A stretch of 64,000 nucleotides of DNA from Hymenobacter terrenus. Its GTDB lineage: Bacteria > Bacteroidota > Bacteroidia > Cytophagales > Hymenobacteraceae. Of the stretch, positions 1-7,499 are shown in pieces. How positions within the stretch are numbered: the first letter of the stretch is position 1; every line of letters starts with the position of its first letter. Below the pieces are notes generated by a model that did no database searches, was not told the DNA's origin, and was given only the letters and a program-made list of their open reading frames with translations. The stretch is taken from NCBI RefSeq assembly GCF_000972495.1, contig NZ_LATM01000023.1:1-64000 (forward strand), in the 5' to 3' direction. The translations under genes were made by a program, and so were the position numbers.

Positions 1-27
1 TCAAACCACGTCCCTACTCTGTCCGGC

Positions 28-495
28 TTAGCTAGACCACCTCACAGGGGTGTAGTCGCGCAACGAATCGCAGAACTCAGTAAAAGTGTCCGCTACAAAG
101 TAGGTGTTGCCCTCTCCGTCCTTAGATTGAGGGAAAGAATCGTTGTGGTCCCAATAGTAGATGCCTGCTGTATCCTCGCCGGCTACCGTGTACAGTAAAA
201 AACGGCCTCCTGCATCTTTGCCAATAATGAGGGTGTAGGGGTCAATTTCATCGCCGTATTCCTTCAACCAATAGGCCATTGTCAGGCCGCGAGAGGTAGG
301 GTTAGTAAGCCCAAACAGCACATGCAGCATTACTTCTTGGTCGAGGTCCTTGACAAAAAACGTTTGGTCGAGAATGTCCACGCCGTTGGTCTGCAATAGA
401 AACTGGCGGTAATCATCAGGCAAACGTGCGCCGAGTTGTTGCTCCAAGGTAACTATATCTTGCTCGGTGACTGCGCTAAAAGGCATGCAATTCAT
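28..495 (-). CDS. SUKH (SMI1/KNR4) family immunity protein, copy 1
   Basis: A 155-residue soluble protein with the SMI1/KNR4 (SUKH) pattern: an N-terminal helix pair with LPDDYRQFLL and NG near residues 25-38, a central strand segment ending in the F-V-K-D-L motif near 47, and a C-terminal FADTF/EFCDSL-type helix near 138-147. SUKH proteins are typically immunity proteins that bind and neutralise nuclease or deaminase toxins in the producer's cytoplasm. It is the second of two related SUKH genes downstream of a WHH-nuclease effector and is clearly paralogous to the neighbour at 628-1086 (shared VFFGxT/LFGLT, YWLKE and GGRFLLY segments). No signal peptide or membrane segment is visible. Family assignment is confident; which toxin it neutralises is inferred from position only. 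Confidence 0.85.
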   Translation of the reverse strand: MNCMPFSAVTEQDIVTLEQQLGARLPDDYRQFLLQTNGVDILDQTFFVKDLDQEVMLHVLFGLTNPTSRGLTMAYWLKEYGDEIDPYTLIIGKDAGGRFLLYTVAGEDTAGIYYWDHNDSFPQSKDGEGNTYFVADTFTEFCDSLRDYTPVRWSS

Positions 496-627
496 CGTTA
501 CAGGCTCTTGGACGTTTGGAAACTACCCTGCCCAGTCGAGGACGAAACGGCAACGCTGGGTGGGGTAGCAGCCGAGGGCTCTTCACCAGAGTTGGCTGCG
601 CTTCCGATTAATCGGCGAAGGTCAGGG

Positions 628-1086
628 TTAAAGTTTTGCTGGGGTATAGTCCATAAGTGAATCGCAAAATTCTGCGAAGGAATCAGCAACAAAATACGTA
701 TTTCCTTCTTCTTCTGATGATTGAGCGAAGAAATGATTATTGTCCCAGTAGTACACTCCTTTTTCCTCACCACTGGTAGCGTAAAGCAAAAACCTGCCTC
801 CTGGGTCAGAGCCGATAAGCAGATCCGTAGGCCCTATTTCGTCACCTAATTCCTTCAACCAATAACCGAGTGTGAGGGACCTAGACCGGTGGTGAGTAAT
901 CCCAAAAAATACATCGAGCATCACGTCCTGATTCAAATCCTTCACAAAAAAGACTTGGCGGTTCGCTTTAGCTCCATTGTTCCCTAGTAGGAAGTTTCGA
1001 TAGTCTTCCGGTAGGGGGAACCCTATCTTTTGCTCGAAAGCTATAATGGCTGCTTCATCAAGCCTGCCCCAAGAGGTAATATTCAT
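628..1086 (-). CDS. SUKH (SMI1/KNR4) family immunity protein, copy 2
   Basis: A 152-residue SUKH-fold protein, paralogue of the gene at 28-495 (common LPEDYRNFLL, FFVKDLNQDVMLDVFFGI and GGRFLLYA stretches). Its ATG overlaps the TGA of the WHH toxin reading frame as ATGA (1083-1086), so it is probably translationally coupled to the toxin and is the best candidate for its dedicated immunity partner. It contains no signal peptide, as expected for a protein that protects the cytoplasm. Duplicated immunity genes behind one toxin are common in polymorphic toxin loci, where the extra copy may protect against a related toxin. Pairing with this toxin is an inference from coupling and gene order. Confidence 0.85.
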   Translation of the reverse strand: MNITSWGRLDEAAIIAFEQKIGFPLPEDYRNFLLGNNGAKANRQVFFVKDLNQDVMLDVFFGITHHRSRSLTLGYWLKELGDEIGPTDLLIGSDPGGRFLLYATSGEEKGVYYWDNNHFFAQSSEEEGNTYFVADSFAEFCDSLMDYTPAKL

Positions 1087-1619
1087 GATAGTTTGCCGCG
1101 TTTGGTGGATTTATATGTCTTACCAGTACTGATGGCCCTAGTCTGTTTGACCATGTAACGACCGCCATAATGCGTGAAGCGTTGGTGTATTTCTCGGTCT
1201 ACTTCCTGCATTGTCCTCATGTTCTGCTTGTGATGCCACGTATTGTCCTCCAATTTTGGTCCGTTTGGTGCTTTTGCATCGGCTTTGTCAAAGTCAGTGG
1301 TGCAATCACCCTGCATATCGTCAATGTCAACCTGCTGACGGGTGTACTTGTCAAAATTGGGTTCGTCGCCCTCGTATTCAACCGAGTTGTGTTCCCAATC
1401 AGTGTATTGCCAATTGCCATTGGGAAGCACTTCAATAGAACCGCCTTTCTTATACCATTTGGCAATGGTAGGCGCATAGAGGGGCTTTTTTCTGGGATTA
1501 AGCGCGGTTTTGGGCGGTCGAGGAGATTCCGGCCGCGCCTTTGGTGTGGTGGGAGGCGGGGGCGGTTGCAGCGCAGCGGCCAGGTGGGGCGAGGGCAGCG
1601 AGGGCAGCGAGGGCAGCAA
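1083..1619 (-). CDS. WHH-type HNH/Endo VII nuclease toxin, C-terminal part of a TssD fusion
   Basis: The open part downstream of an in-frame stop, shown here from a TTG codon. It begins with a proline-rich linker made partly of a 9-bp tandem repeat (LPS three times), followed by a toxin domain. Residues W128-H129-H130, then TMQEVDREIH (H145) and the H150-Y-GG end, match the WHH clade of the HNH/Endo VII nuclease superfamily, found as C-terminal toxins that cut nucleic acid. It reads in exactly the same frame as the TssD domain at 1668-2078; only the TGA at 1668-1670 separates them, and the intervening 16 codons still align with the linker of the intact TssD-HNH protein at 26.2 kb. It is therefore probably the tail of a broken or stop-interrupted effector. 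Independent translation from TTG is possible but unproven. Confidence 0.6.
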   Translation of the reverse strand: MLPSLPSLPSPHLAAALQPPPPPTTPKARPESPRPPKTALNPRKKPLYAPTIAKWYKKGGSIEVLPNGNWQYTDWEHNSVEYEGDEPNFDKYTRQQVDIDDMQGDCTTDFDKADAKAPNGPKLEDNTWHHKQNMRTMQEVDREIHQRFTHYGGRYMVKQTRAISTGKTYKSTKRGKLS

Positions 1620-1667
1620 GTCGGCCGGTTTGCTCAGGGCGCGGAACCGGACCTGGGCATCCTGCTC

Positions 1668-2078
1668 TCACCACAGGTTGGAATGGGCTTCGACGTGAGC
1701 GCCGTTGAGGGCAACGGCCGCAGCGGCGAAGGACACGTCCACTGCCAGCGAGGGCTGCCCCTCCCGGCCGCGGGCATCGAAGCGAAGCTCATAGTTGACG
1801 CAGTAGGCGTTGTAGAACGTGAGCCGGTGCCGGGTGTGGCCTTCGGCCTGAAAAAAGCCTACGTGCCCGCTGATATGACGGAACGAGTCGAGGACTAATT
1901 GCTCCCAGATGGTCCAGAAAGCCGTTTCGCCGGTGAAGGTGAGTTTGAGACGGTCCAGTAGCACGGTGCTGCTGGGGCGTCCCCGCGCGTCGATGGGCTG
2001 GTAGAGCGAGTGACTGACGTGGGTGCAGCGCGCCCGCACGCCGGCCCCCTGAAACTCGGCATGTAGAATAGGAGGCAT
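1668..2078 (-). CDS. TssD (Bacteroidetes Hcp-like) tube protein domain, effector N-terminus
   Basis: A 136-residue domain beginning MPPILHAEF. It shares with the protein at 26217-27503 the pattern of the Bacteroidetes TssD family: a ILHAE start, GRPSSTV near residue 33, an I-W-E-Q-L segment, GHVGFF, a YNAYCV strand and a closing strand ending HSNLW. TssD/Hcp proteins form the inner tube of contractile type VI secretion systems, and effector domains may be fused to their C-terminus. No other secretion gene lies in the window, so this is an orphan cargo module. The reading frame ends in TGA directly after W136, where the intact homologue continues W-R; codons beyond the stop still encode an alignable linker and a WHH nuclease. 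The stop is probably a recent nonsense mutation. Confidence 0.7.
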   Translation of the reverse strand: MPPILHAEFQGAGVRARCTHVSHSLYQPIDARGRPSSTVLLDRLKLTFTGETAFWTIWEQLVLDSFRHISGHVGFFQAEGHTRHRLTFYNAYCVNYELRFDARGREGQPSLAVDVSFAAAAVALNGAHVEAHSNLW

Positions 2079-2304
2079 GGTAGCGTAGGGGAAGGAGTCC
2101 GCGAAAATACAGGATTGCTCCTACTGCCGGTGTGAGTACTCGCCTCCCTGCCAGGGGAAGGCTCATGCCGTTTCGCCGCTGGTGCGCGTTTAAAGGGGGG
2201 TAAGTTCTAAACGGTGGTCGCGTTTTAAGTTATGGCTACCAGATGTTTAGTAGGCGAAAAAGCCGCGATATGTGTTAGGAGGCAGCACGCACAGCGGCTG
2301 CCGG

Positions 2305-2925
2305 CTACGGCTCGACTACGATTTCGCGTGAGACACAGTGGCTGGCTATGCAGGCGTCGGACCCGTAGCCCCGCATGCTAAACCGCACAGAATACGTGCC
2401 GGGGCGCCGGAAAACGTGCTGGGCCGTGCGACCTTGAACCACGGTGCCGTCGCGAAAATCCCAGATGAGCTGCACGTTTTGGCAGGCGAGGAGCTGAGCC
2501 TCGGGGGCGGCAAAGGCGACGGACTGGCCAACGCGCACCCGGCTGGGCTGAGCAGAGAAATCCACCACGTCTTGCTGCACGAGGTTGATAGGAATGTATT
2601 TCTGGCCGGTGCGCACCTCGCCGGTATTATCGACTATGACGTCGAGCTGCACCACGTAGTTTTTGCGCTCCTTATAGCAATGATTCACGACGGGCCCCGT
2701 GAGGGTGGTGCCGTCGCCCATTTGCCAGCGATAGGTGAGAGGGCCGGCGGCGGGGTCAATGGACGCGCGACCGTCGAGGTCGACGCACAGCATGCGGGGT
2801 AGCGGCGGGCCACAATTTACACTGGTAGTATCGCCGGCTTGCTGAGCATTAGCGCCCGCGCTTGCCAGCAGCAATACCACGAAAGGAATAAGCGTAGCGC
2901 GGAAAGTAATCGGGCAAGCGCGCAT
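2305..2925 (-). CDS. Secreted PKD-domain protein
   Basis: A 206-residue exported protein. Residues 1-27 form a signal peptide ending in a small-residue site before QQAGD. Two PKD-like beta-sandwich modules follow, each with the hallmark W-x-x-x-D-G: one around RWQMGDGT (about residue 67) and one around IWDFRDGT (about 155), the second ending HVFRRPGTYSVRF. PKD modules mediate protein or carbohydrate contacts in envelope and secreted proteins. Several cysteines suggest folding outside the cytoplasm. No catalytic domain and no type IX C-terminal sorting domain is evident. It follows the LytTR regulator on the same strand, but nothing ties it to that pathway. The specific ligand is unknown. Confidence 0.75.
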   Translation of the reverse strand: MRACPITFRATLIPFVVLLLASAGANAQQAGDTTSVNCGPPLPRMLCVDLDGRASIDPAAGPLTYRWQMGDGTTLTGPVVNHCYKERKNYVVQLDVIVDNTGEVRTGQKYIPINLVQQDVVDFSAQPSRVRVGQSVAFAAPEAQLLACQNVQLIWDFRDGTVVQGRTAQHVFRRPGTYSVRFSMRGYGSDACIASHCVSREIVVEP

Positions 2926-2984
2926 ACTGCAGAATTAAGCGGGAGAAATGTTGAATACAACCGGATGCCTGACAATAGGTGCGG

Positions 2985-3707
2985 CTAAAATTTATTGAGG
3001 CGTTGCAGGACCTCCCGTAGGTAGGTCTGGCCCACAGGAATGTGCTTACCTTCAATGATTACCGAGCTGTCTTCGAGGACTTGGATACGGTTGATATTAA
3101 CGATGAAGGAACGGTGGACGCGCACGAAGCGGAGACTGGGAAACTTCTCCTCTACTGCCTTCATGGTGCTGTACACGATGAGTTTGCTTTGGCCGGTGAC
3201 GATATGGACATAATCGCCGAGGGCCTCCACGTAAAGCACTTCATCAAACCCCACACGCACTAGTTTACTGTCAACTTTGACGAAGGTGAAGTCCGCATCG
3301 GGAGCAGGCGCCTCAATGGCATCGGCGCCGGGGGTGGGTTGGCGCTGGAAGGCCTCAAGAGCCTTTTGCGCGGCTTGCAGGAAGCGGGCGTAGCTAACGG
3401 GTTTTACCAGATAGTCGACCACGGCATGCTCAAAGGCCTGCACGGCGTAGTCTTTGCTGCTCGTAATAAGCACGACCAGAGGCTGGCGTTGCATGGTGCG
3501 CAGCAAGTCGATTCCCGACAGTAATGGCATTTCCACGTCCAGAAACAGTAGGTCGATGGGTTGCGTACGCAGTGCCTCGGCTGCTTCAATGGGGTTGGTG
3601 TAGCTGCCGGCGGTGGACAGAAAAGGCGTGTTGGCGATGCAATTGAGCACCACTTGAACTGAGAGCGGGTCGTCATCGACAACCAGGCAACGCAGAGCAG
3701 TAGACAT
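2985..3707 (-). CDS. LytTR-family response regulator
   Basis: A 240-residue LytR/AlgR-type regulator. Residues 1-120 are a receiver domain: acidic cluster VDDDP near 10-14, phosphoacceptor Asp in LFLDVEMP, Ser/Thr in ITSSKD, and conserved Lys in YLVKPVSY. Residues about 135-238 form a LytTR DNA-binding domain, with VDSKLVRVGFDEVLYVEA, RFVRVHRSFIVN and the closing IPVGQTYLREV. LytTR regulators bind DNA through beta-strands and commonly form two-component pairs in Bacteroidetes. The gene lies 55 bp downstream of the large hybrid kinase at 3763-7365 on the same strand, so the two are likely co-transcribed. Pairing with that kinase is inferred; the kinase already carries its own receiver and phosphotransfer domain, so the phosphate route is not certain. 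Confidence 0.9.
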   Translation of the reverse strand: MSTALRCLVVDDDPLSVQVVLNCIANTPFLSTAGSYTNPIEAAEALRTQPIDLLFLDVEMPLLSGIDLLRTMQRQPLVVLITSSKDYAVQAFEHAVVDYLVKPVSYARFLQAAQKALEAFQRQPTPGADAIEAPAPDADFTFVKVDSKLVRVGFDEVLYVEALGDYVHIVTGQSKLIVYSTMKAVEEKFPSLRFVRVHRSFIVNINRIQVLEDSSVIIEGKHIPVGQTYLREVLQRLNKF

Positions 3708-3762
3708 ACTGGCGGGCTTTTAAGGAATTCTGCTGGCGAATGTAGCTTGCCGGGAGCGGTTT

Positions 3763-6700
3763 TTAAGCTTCGGCGCGGGCTTCGAGCTGGGGGTAGAGCT
3801 CGGCCAACTGCTGGCGGATGGTGGCCACCAGGGGTTCGCAGTAGGGGCAGGCAGGGTGGCGGGCGGCGCGTTCCAACTCGTCGAGCTGCGTGTGTAGCAC
3901 CGGCACGCCGAAGTATGCTACCTGACCTTTCAGCTTATGAGCAGTGCTGGCCAGAACCGCGGGGTCGCTCGGGCAGGTAGCGGCCAACAGGGCTTCGAGG
4001 GCGGGGGCCTCGGCGAGGAAAGTGCGCACAATCTGGCGGAGGAAACCCTCGTTGCCGCCGGCCAGCTCTTCCAGTAAATGCCAGTCGGGCGAGATGGTGG
4101 AATGAGTGGGTGAGTTAGCGGCCGAGCTATCGGCTTGTGAACCAGGCGACTGCTCGGCGGCTGGGCGGCCAGTGAAGTAAGCCAGACGAGCGTAAAGCAC
4201 CGCTGGCTCGAAGGGTTTGGCCAGGGTATCATTCATGCCAGCGGCCAAGGCCAATAGCCGGTCCTCGGGCAGTACGGATGCGGTGAGGCCAATGATGGGA
4301 AGCCGCTGGGTATCGGGAAACTGCTGGCGGAGTTGCCGAGCGGCTTCGTAGCCGTCCATTTCGGGCATCTGCACATCCATCAGAATGGCGTCGAAGGGCT
4401 GGGAAGCGGCAGTGACGGCTTCCACGGCGAGGCGGCCGTTTTCGGCAATGACGACCTGAATATTCCAAGCTTCCAGGGTTTTGCGTGCTACGAGCTGGTT
4501 GAGGGCATTGTCTTCGGCCACCAGCACGCGAAGGGCGGGCTCGAAGGGTGCGAGCAAGCCGTGGTGCGCTTCGGGCTGGGCGGCGTCGGGGTTGGCTACT
4601 TCGTAGGTTAGCTCGAAGAAAAACTCGGAGCCTTGACCTTCTTCGCTCGTCACGCCTAGCTGGCCGCCGTGGAGCTGCACGAGGTTGCGGGCAATGCTCA
4701 AGCCCAGGCCTGTACCACCGAACTCGCGGGTGGTGGAGGTGTTAGCCTGCGAGAAATCCTCAAAAATGGCCCCCAGCTTGTTGGAAGGAATTCCAATTCC
4801 GGTATCGCGTACCGAAAAGCGAATAGAGGAGTGAGTAATCGAGATAGGGGAGGCATGCGCCTGGGCGACTACCGATACGGAAATGGTGACACCGCCTTGC
4901 CGGGTAAATTTGATGGCATTGCCGACGAGATTTACCAAAATCTGGTTGAGGCGCACCGGGTCGCCCAGCACGGCGGCAGGCACGTTGTCGGCTACGTTCA
5001 CGGAGAAAAACAGCCCCTTGCTCTCGGTGGCAAATTTGAACATGGCAGCCAGCCGCCGCACTGCTTCGGGCAGCCGGAAGGGCACTTGCTCCAAGGTAAG
5101 CTTGCCGGCTTCCATCTTGGAGCTGTCGAGGATGTCGTTGATGATAACCAGCAGGTTTTGCGACGACGACTCGATGGCCGTGAGATACTCGCGCTGCTCG
5201 GTAGTGGGATGGGTGGCTTGCAGCAGGTTGGTGAGGCCGATAACGGCATTCATCGGGGTGCGAATTTCGTGGCTCATATTGGCCAGAAATTGCGCTTTCG
5301 CCTGGCGTGAGGCTTCGGCCGCGTCGCGGGCCACTACTAGGTCGGCGTTGATTTCTTCAATGTGAGCTTTTTGCTGCCGCAGCTCGGCGGTGCGCTCTGC
5401 CACGGTGCGTTCCAACACGAGCTGGGTGTGGCGCAAGGCGCGCTCACGGGCCCGCACGATGCCAAATACTGAACTCCCCACGCCCAAAATCACCAGTGTG
5501 GCAAACCACCAAGTGCGCCAAAACGGGGTGGCAATGCTAAAGCTAACGGTGCGGATGGCGCTCCAGGGGCCTTCGGCTCCGCGGCGAGCCCGCACCTCCA
5601 GCTTGTAGCGGCCCGCGTCGAGGCCGGGGAGCTGTGCTTCGGGCGCGGCACTGGGCCGGCTCCAGGCATCGGCGAGGCCCAGCAGGCGGTACTGGTATTC
5701 CAACGGCTCGCCGCTGGCCGCCAGGCTCAGTCCTTCGAAGCCAAAGCGCAGCCGGTGGCGGGTGGCCGATAACTGGCCCAGTCCTGCTACCGGGCGCGGG
5801 TCGCCGTCAACTTCGGCAGCGGTGAGCATCAGGCCCGGCGGCAGCTCCCGCGTCCGGTCGAGGGCCTCGTGCAGGTCGAGCCGCACGAGACCGGCGCGGG
5901 TGGCGGCCCACGCCACGGGTTTGACCTCGGTGGTCAGGGCCAGTGGTCCACGGCAGTCGCGTACCAGGGTGTCGGTGGCCGCGGCCAGTGGAGTGAATTT
6001 TCCGGTGCGCACCTCAAGCAACGAAAGCCCTTGCAGGTGCGAAAGCAGCAGCCACGCGCCTGCATCAGCAGTTTTAGTGAGGGCGGGAAGCGCGAGCAAG
6101 CCGTACACAAAGTTGGTGGAGCGGCTGCGGTCGGCACCATAATGTTGCCAGGTTTTGCCAGTCAGGCAGTACAAGCCCTGGCCCTCGGTGCCCACCCAGA
6201 CGCGGCCCGTGGCGTCTTCGGCAAAGCTGCTGATGGCTACCCCGCCGCTGCTCAATTGATAGTATTCAAAATGCTGCGCAACAGGGTCGTAAGTCGCCAG
6301 GCCAGTGCCATGGGTGCCTACCCATACCCGGCCGGTGTGGTCGGCCAGTAGGGCGTATATCGTATTGTGTAGCAAGCCTTCGGCCGTGGTGAAGTGGCGT
6401 ACCGGCTGAGTAGTGTCGGCGGGGATTTGGTAAAGGCCGTCGGCCGTAGTACCTACCCAGAGGCCGCTGCCCGCCGCGTAGGTCAGGGCCGTAACTTCAA
6501 GGTTGGTGGGGAGAGTAATGACCCGACGCGGCGGGCGCGAGGGCGTGTATTGCCAAAGCCCGTCGCCATCGGTGCCGGCCCAGTACCCGCGCCCAGAGTT
6601 TGGCAGCGGCAGCACGGCCCGTATCGGCATGGTCGGGCCGTTATTCAAGAGCTTGCTGAGCCTGCCATTGGGGCTGGCAGTTTGCAAACCGGCGGCGGTG

Positions 6701-7365
6701 CCGATAACCAATGTTCCCTGGGCACCGGGGCACAAAGCCACTGGCGGCGAACTGCCAGCCGGAGTGGGGTAGCGGCGCAACTGACGGTCGGAGTGCCGCC
6801 ACAGGCCGTGCCCAGCTGTGCCCAGCCAAGTATTGCCCTCGCGGTCTTCGAGCAGACAGATGGGCACCACGTTGGGAGGCAGGCGCAGGTAATAGCGCCG
6901 CAAGTAGCGATTAATAGCCGTGGTATCGACGGGCGGCGGGCCATCGGCAGATAAGCGCAGGCTGGTGGGCACCGTGGCTCGGGTTGTAGCCGTGAAGACG
7001 CTCAGAGCATCTTTTTTAACCGAAATTCCACCCTGATAATGTCCCACCCACAACTGGCCACTGACCGGGTCTTCGCGCAGCGACACCACAAAGTCCTCGG
7101 CCAGTCCGTCGTCTTTAGTGAAGGTGACGAAGTGGGTGCCATCGTAGCGGAGGAGGCCTTCGCCCGTGCCCAGCCAGAGGTAGCCTTGCCGGTCTTGCAG
7201 CAGGGCGTAGATAAATGGCGGCCGTAGCCCTTCGGCCGGTCCAAACTGACGCAAAAAGGTTTGCTGAGCACTAGCGGGCCTTGTGAGCAGCAGCAGCGTT
7301 GTCAGCAGCGCCAGCAACAGCAGGCCCAACCGCCGGGTGTACAAAAAGTGAAGCAGTAATTTCAA
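3763..7365 (-). CDS. Hybrid two-component sensor: propeller-Y_Y_Y-HisKA-HATPase-REC-Hpt
   Basis: A 1200-residue one-piece phosphorelay. A signal peptide (1-33) leads into periplasmic two-component-propeller repeats (about 35-500; repeated GLLRYDG and VWVGTHGTGLA-like motifs), a Y_Y_Y domain (about 535-610; QYRLLGLADAWS) and one membrane span (about 615-640). Cytoplasmic parts are a coiled coil, HisKA with NMSHEIRTPMNAVIG (His near 699), an HATPase domain with GTGLGLSIARNLV, a receiver with ILMDVQMPEMDG (Asp near 997) and a C-terminal Hpt with AHKLKG (His near 1141). Such hybrid systems often sense glycan fragments, but this one lacks an AraC output and is instead followed by a LytTR regulator, its probable partner. 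The predicted route is His-Asp-His then the regulator. The ligand is unknown. Confidence 0.93.
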   Translation of the reverse strand: MKLLLHFLYTRRLGLLLLALLTTLLLLTRPASAQQTFLRQFGPAEGLRPPFIYALLQDRQGYLWLGTGEGLLRYDGTHFVTFTKDDGLAEDFVVSLREDPVSGQLWVGHYQGGISVKKDALSVFTATTRATVPTSLRLSADGPPPVDTTAINRYLRRYYLRLPPNVVPICLLEDREGNTWLGTAGHGLWRHSDRQLRRYPTPAGSSPPVALCPGAQGTLVIGTAAGLQTASPNGRLSKLLNNGPTMPIRAVLPLPNSGRGYWAGTDGDGLWQYTPSRPPRRVITLPTNLEVTALTYAAGSGLWVGTTADGLYQIPADTTQPVRHFTTAEGLLHNTIYALLADHTGRVWVGTHGTGLATYDPVAQHFEYYQLSSGGVAISSFAEDATGRVWVGTEGQGLYCLTGKTWQHYGADRSRSTNFVYGLLALPALTKTADAGAWLLLSHLQGLSLLEVRTGKFTPLAAATDTLVRDCRGPLALTTEVKPVAWAATRAGLVRLDLHEALDRTRELPPGLMLTAAEVDGDPRPVAGLGQLSATRHRLRFGFEGLSLAASGEPLEYQYRLLGLADAWSRPSAAPEAQLPGLDAGRYKLEVRARRGAEGPWSAIRTVSFSIATPFWRTWWFATLVILGVGSSVFGIVRARERALRHTQLVLERTVAERTAELRQQKAHIEEINADLVVARDAAEASRQAKAQFLANMSHEIRTPMNAVIGLTNLLQATHPTTEQREYLTAIESSSQNLLVIINDILDSSKMEAGKLTLEQVPFRLPEAVRRLAAMFKFATESKGLFFSVNVADNVPAAVLGDPVRLNQILVNLVGNAIKFTRQGGVTISVSVVAQAHASPISITHSSIRFSVRDTGIGIPSNKLGAIFEDFSQANTSTTREFGGTGLGLSIARNLVQLHGGQLGVTSEEGQGSEFFFELTYEVANPDAAQPEAHHGLLAPFEPALRVLVAEDNALNQLVARKTLEAWNIQVVIAENGRLAVEAVTAASQPFDAILMDVQMPEMDGYEAARQLRQQFPDTQRLPIIGLTASVLPEDRLLALAAGMNDTLAKPFEPAVLYARLAYFTGRPAAEQSPGSQADSSAANSPTHSTISPDWHLLEELAGGNEGFLRQIVRTFLAEAPALEALLAATCPSDPAVLASTAHKLKGQVAYFGVPVLHTQLDELERAARHPACPYCEPLVATIRQQLAELYPQLEARAEA

Positions 7366-7499
7366 GCAGAGAGTGTAGCCCGACCAGTTGACTAGTCGTT
7401 TGACACTGCAAGGTAGAGCGTCGAGCTTCCTTATTCGCTGACATTCCGATTGTCAGCCCATATGGCGGCATGAAAGCGGGTTTTTGCTCGGCTACGGTT

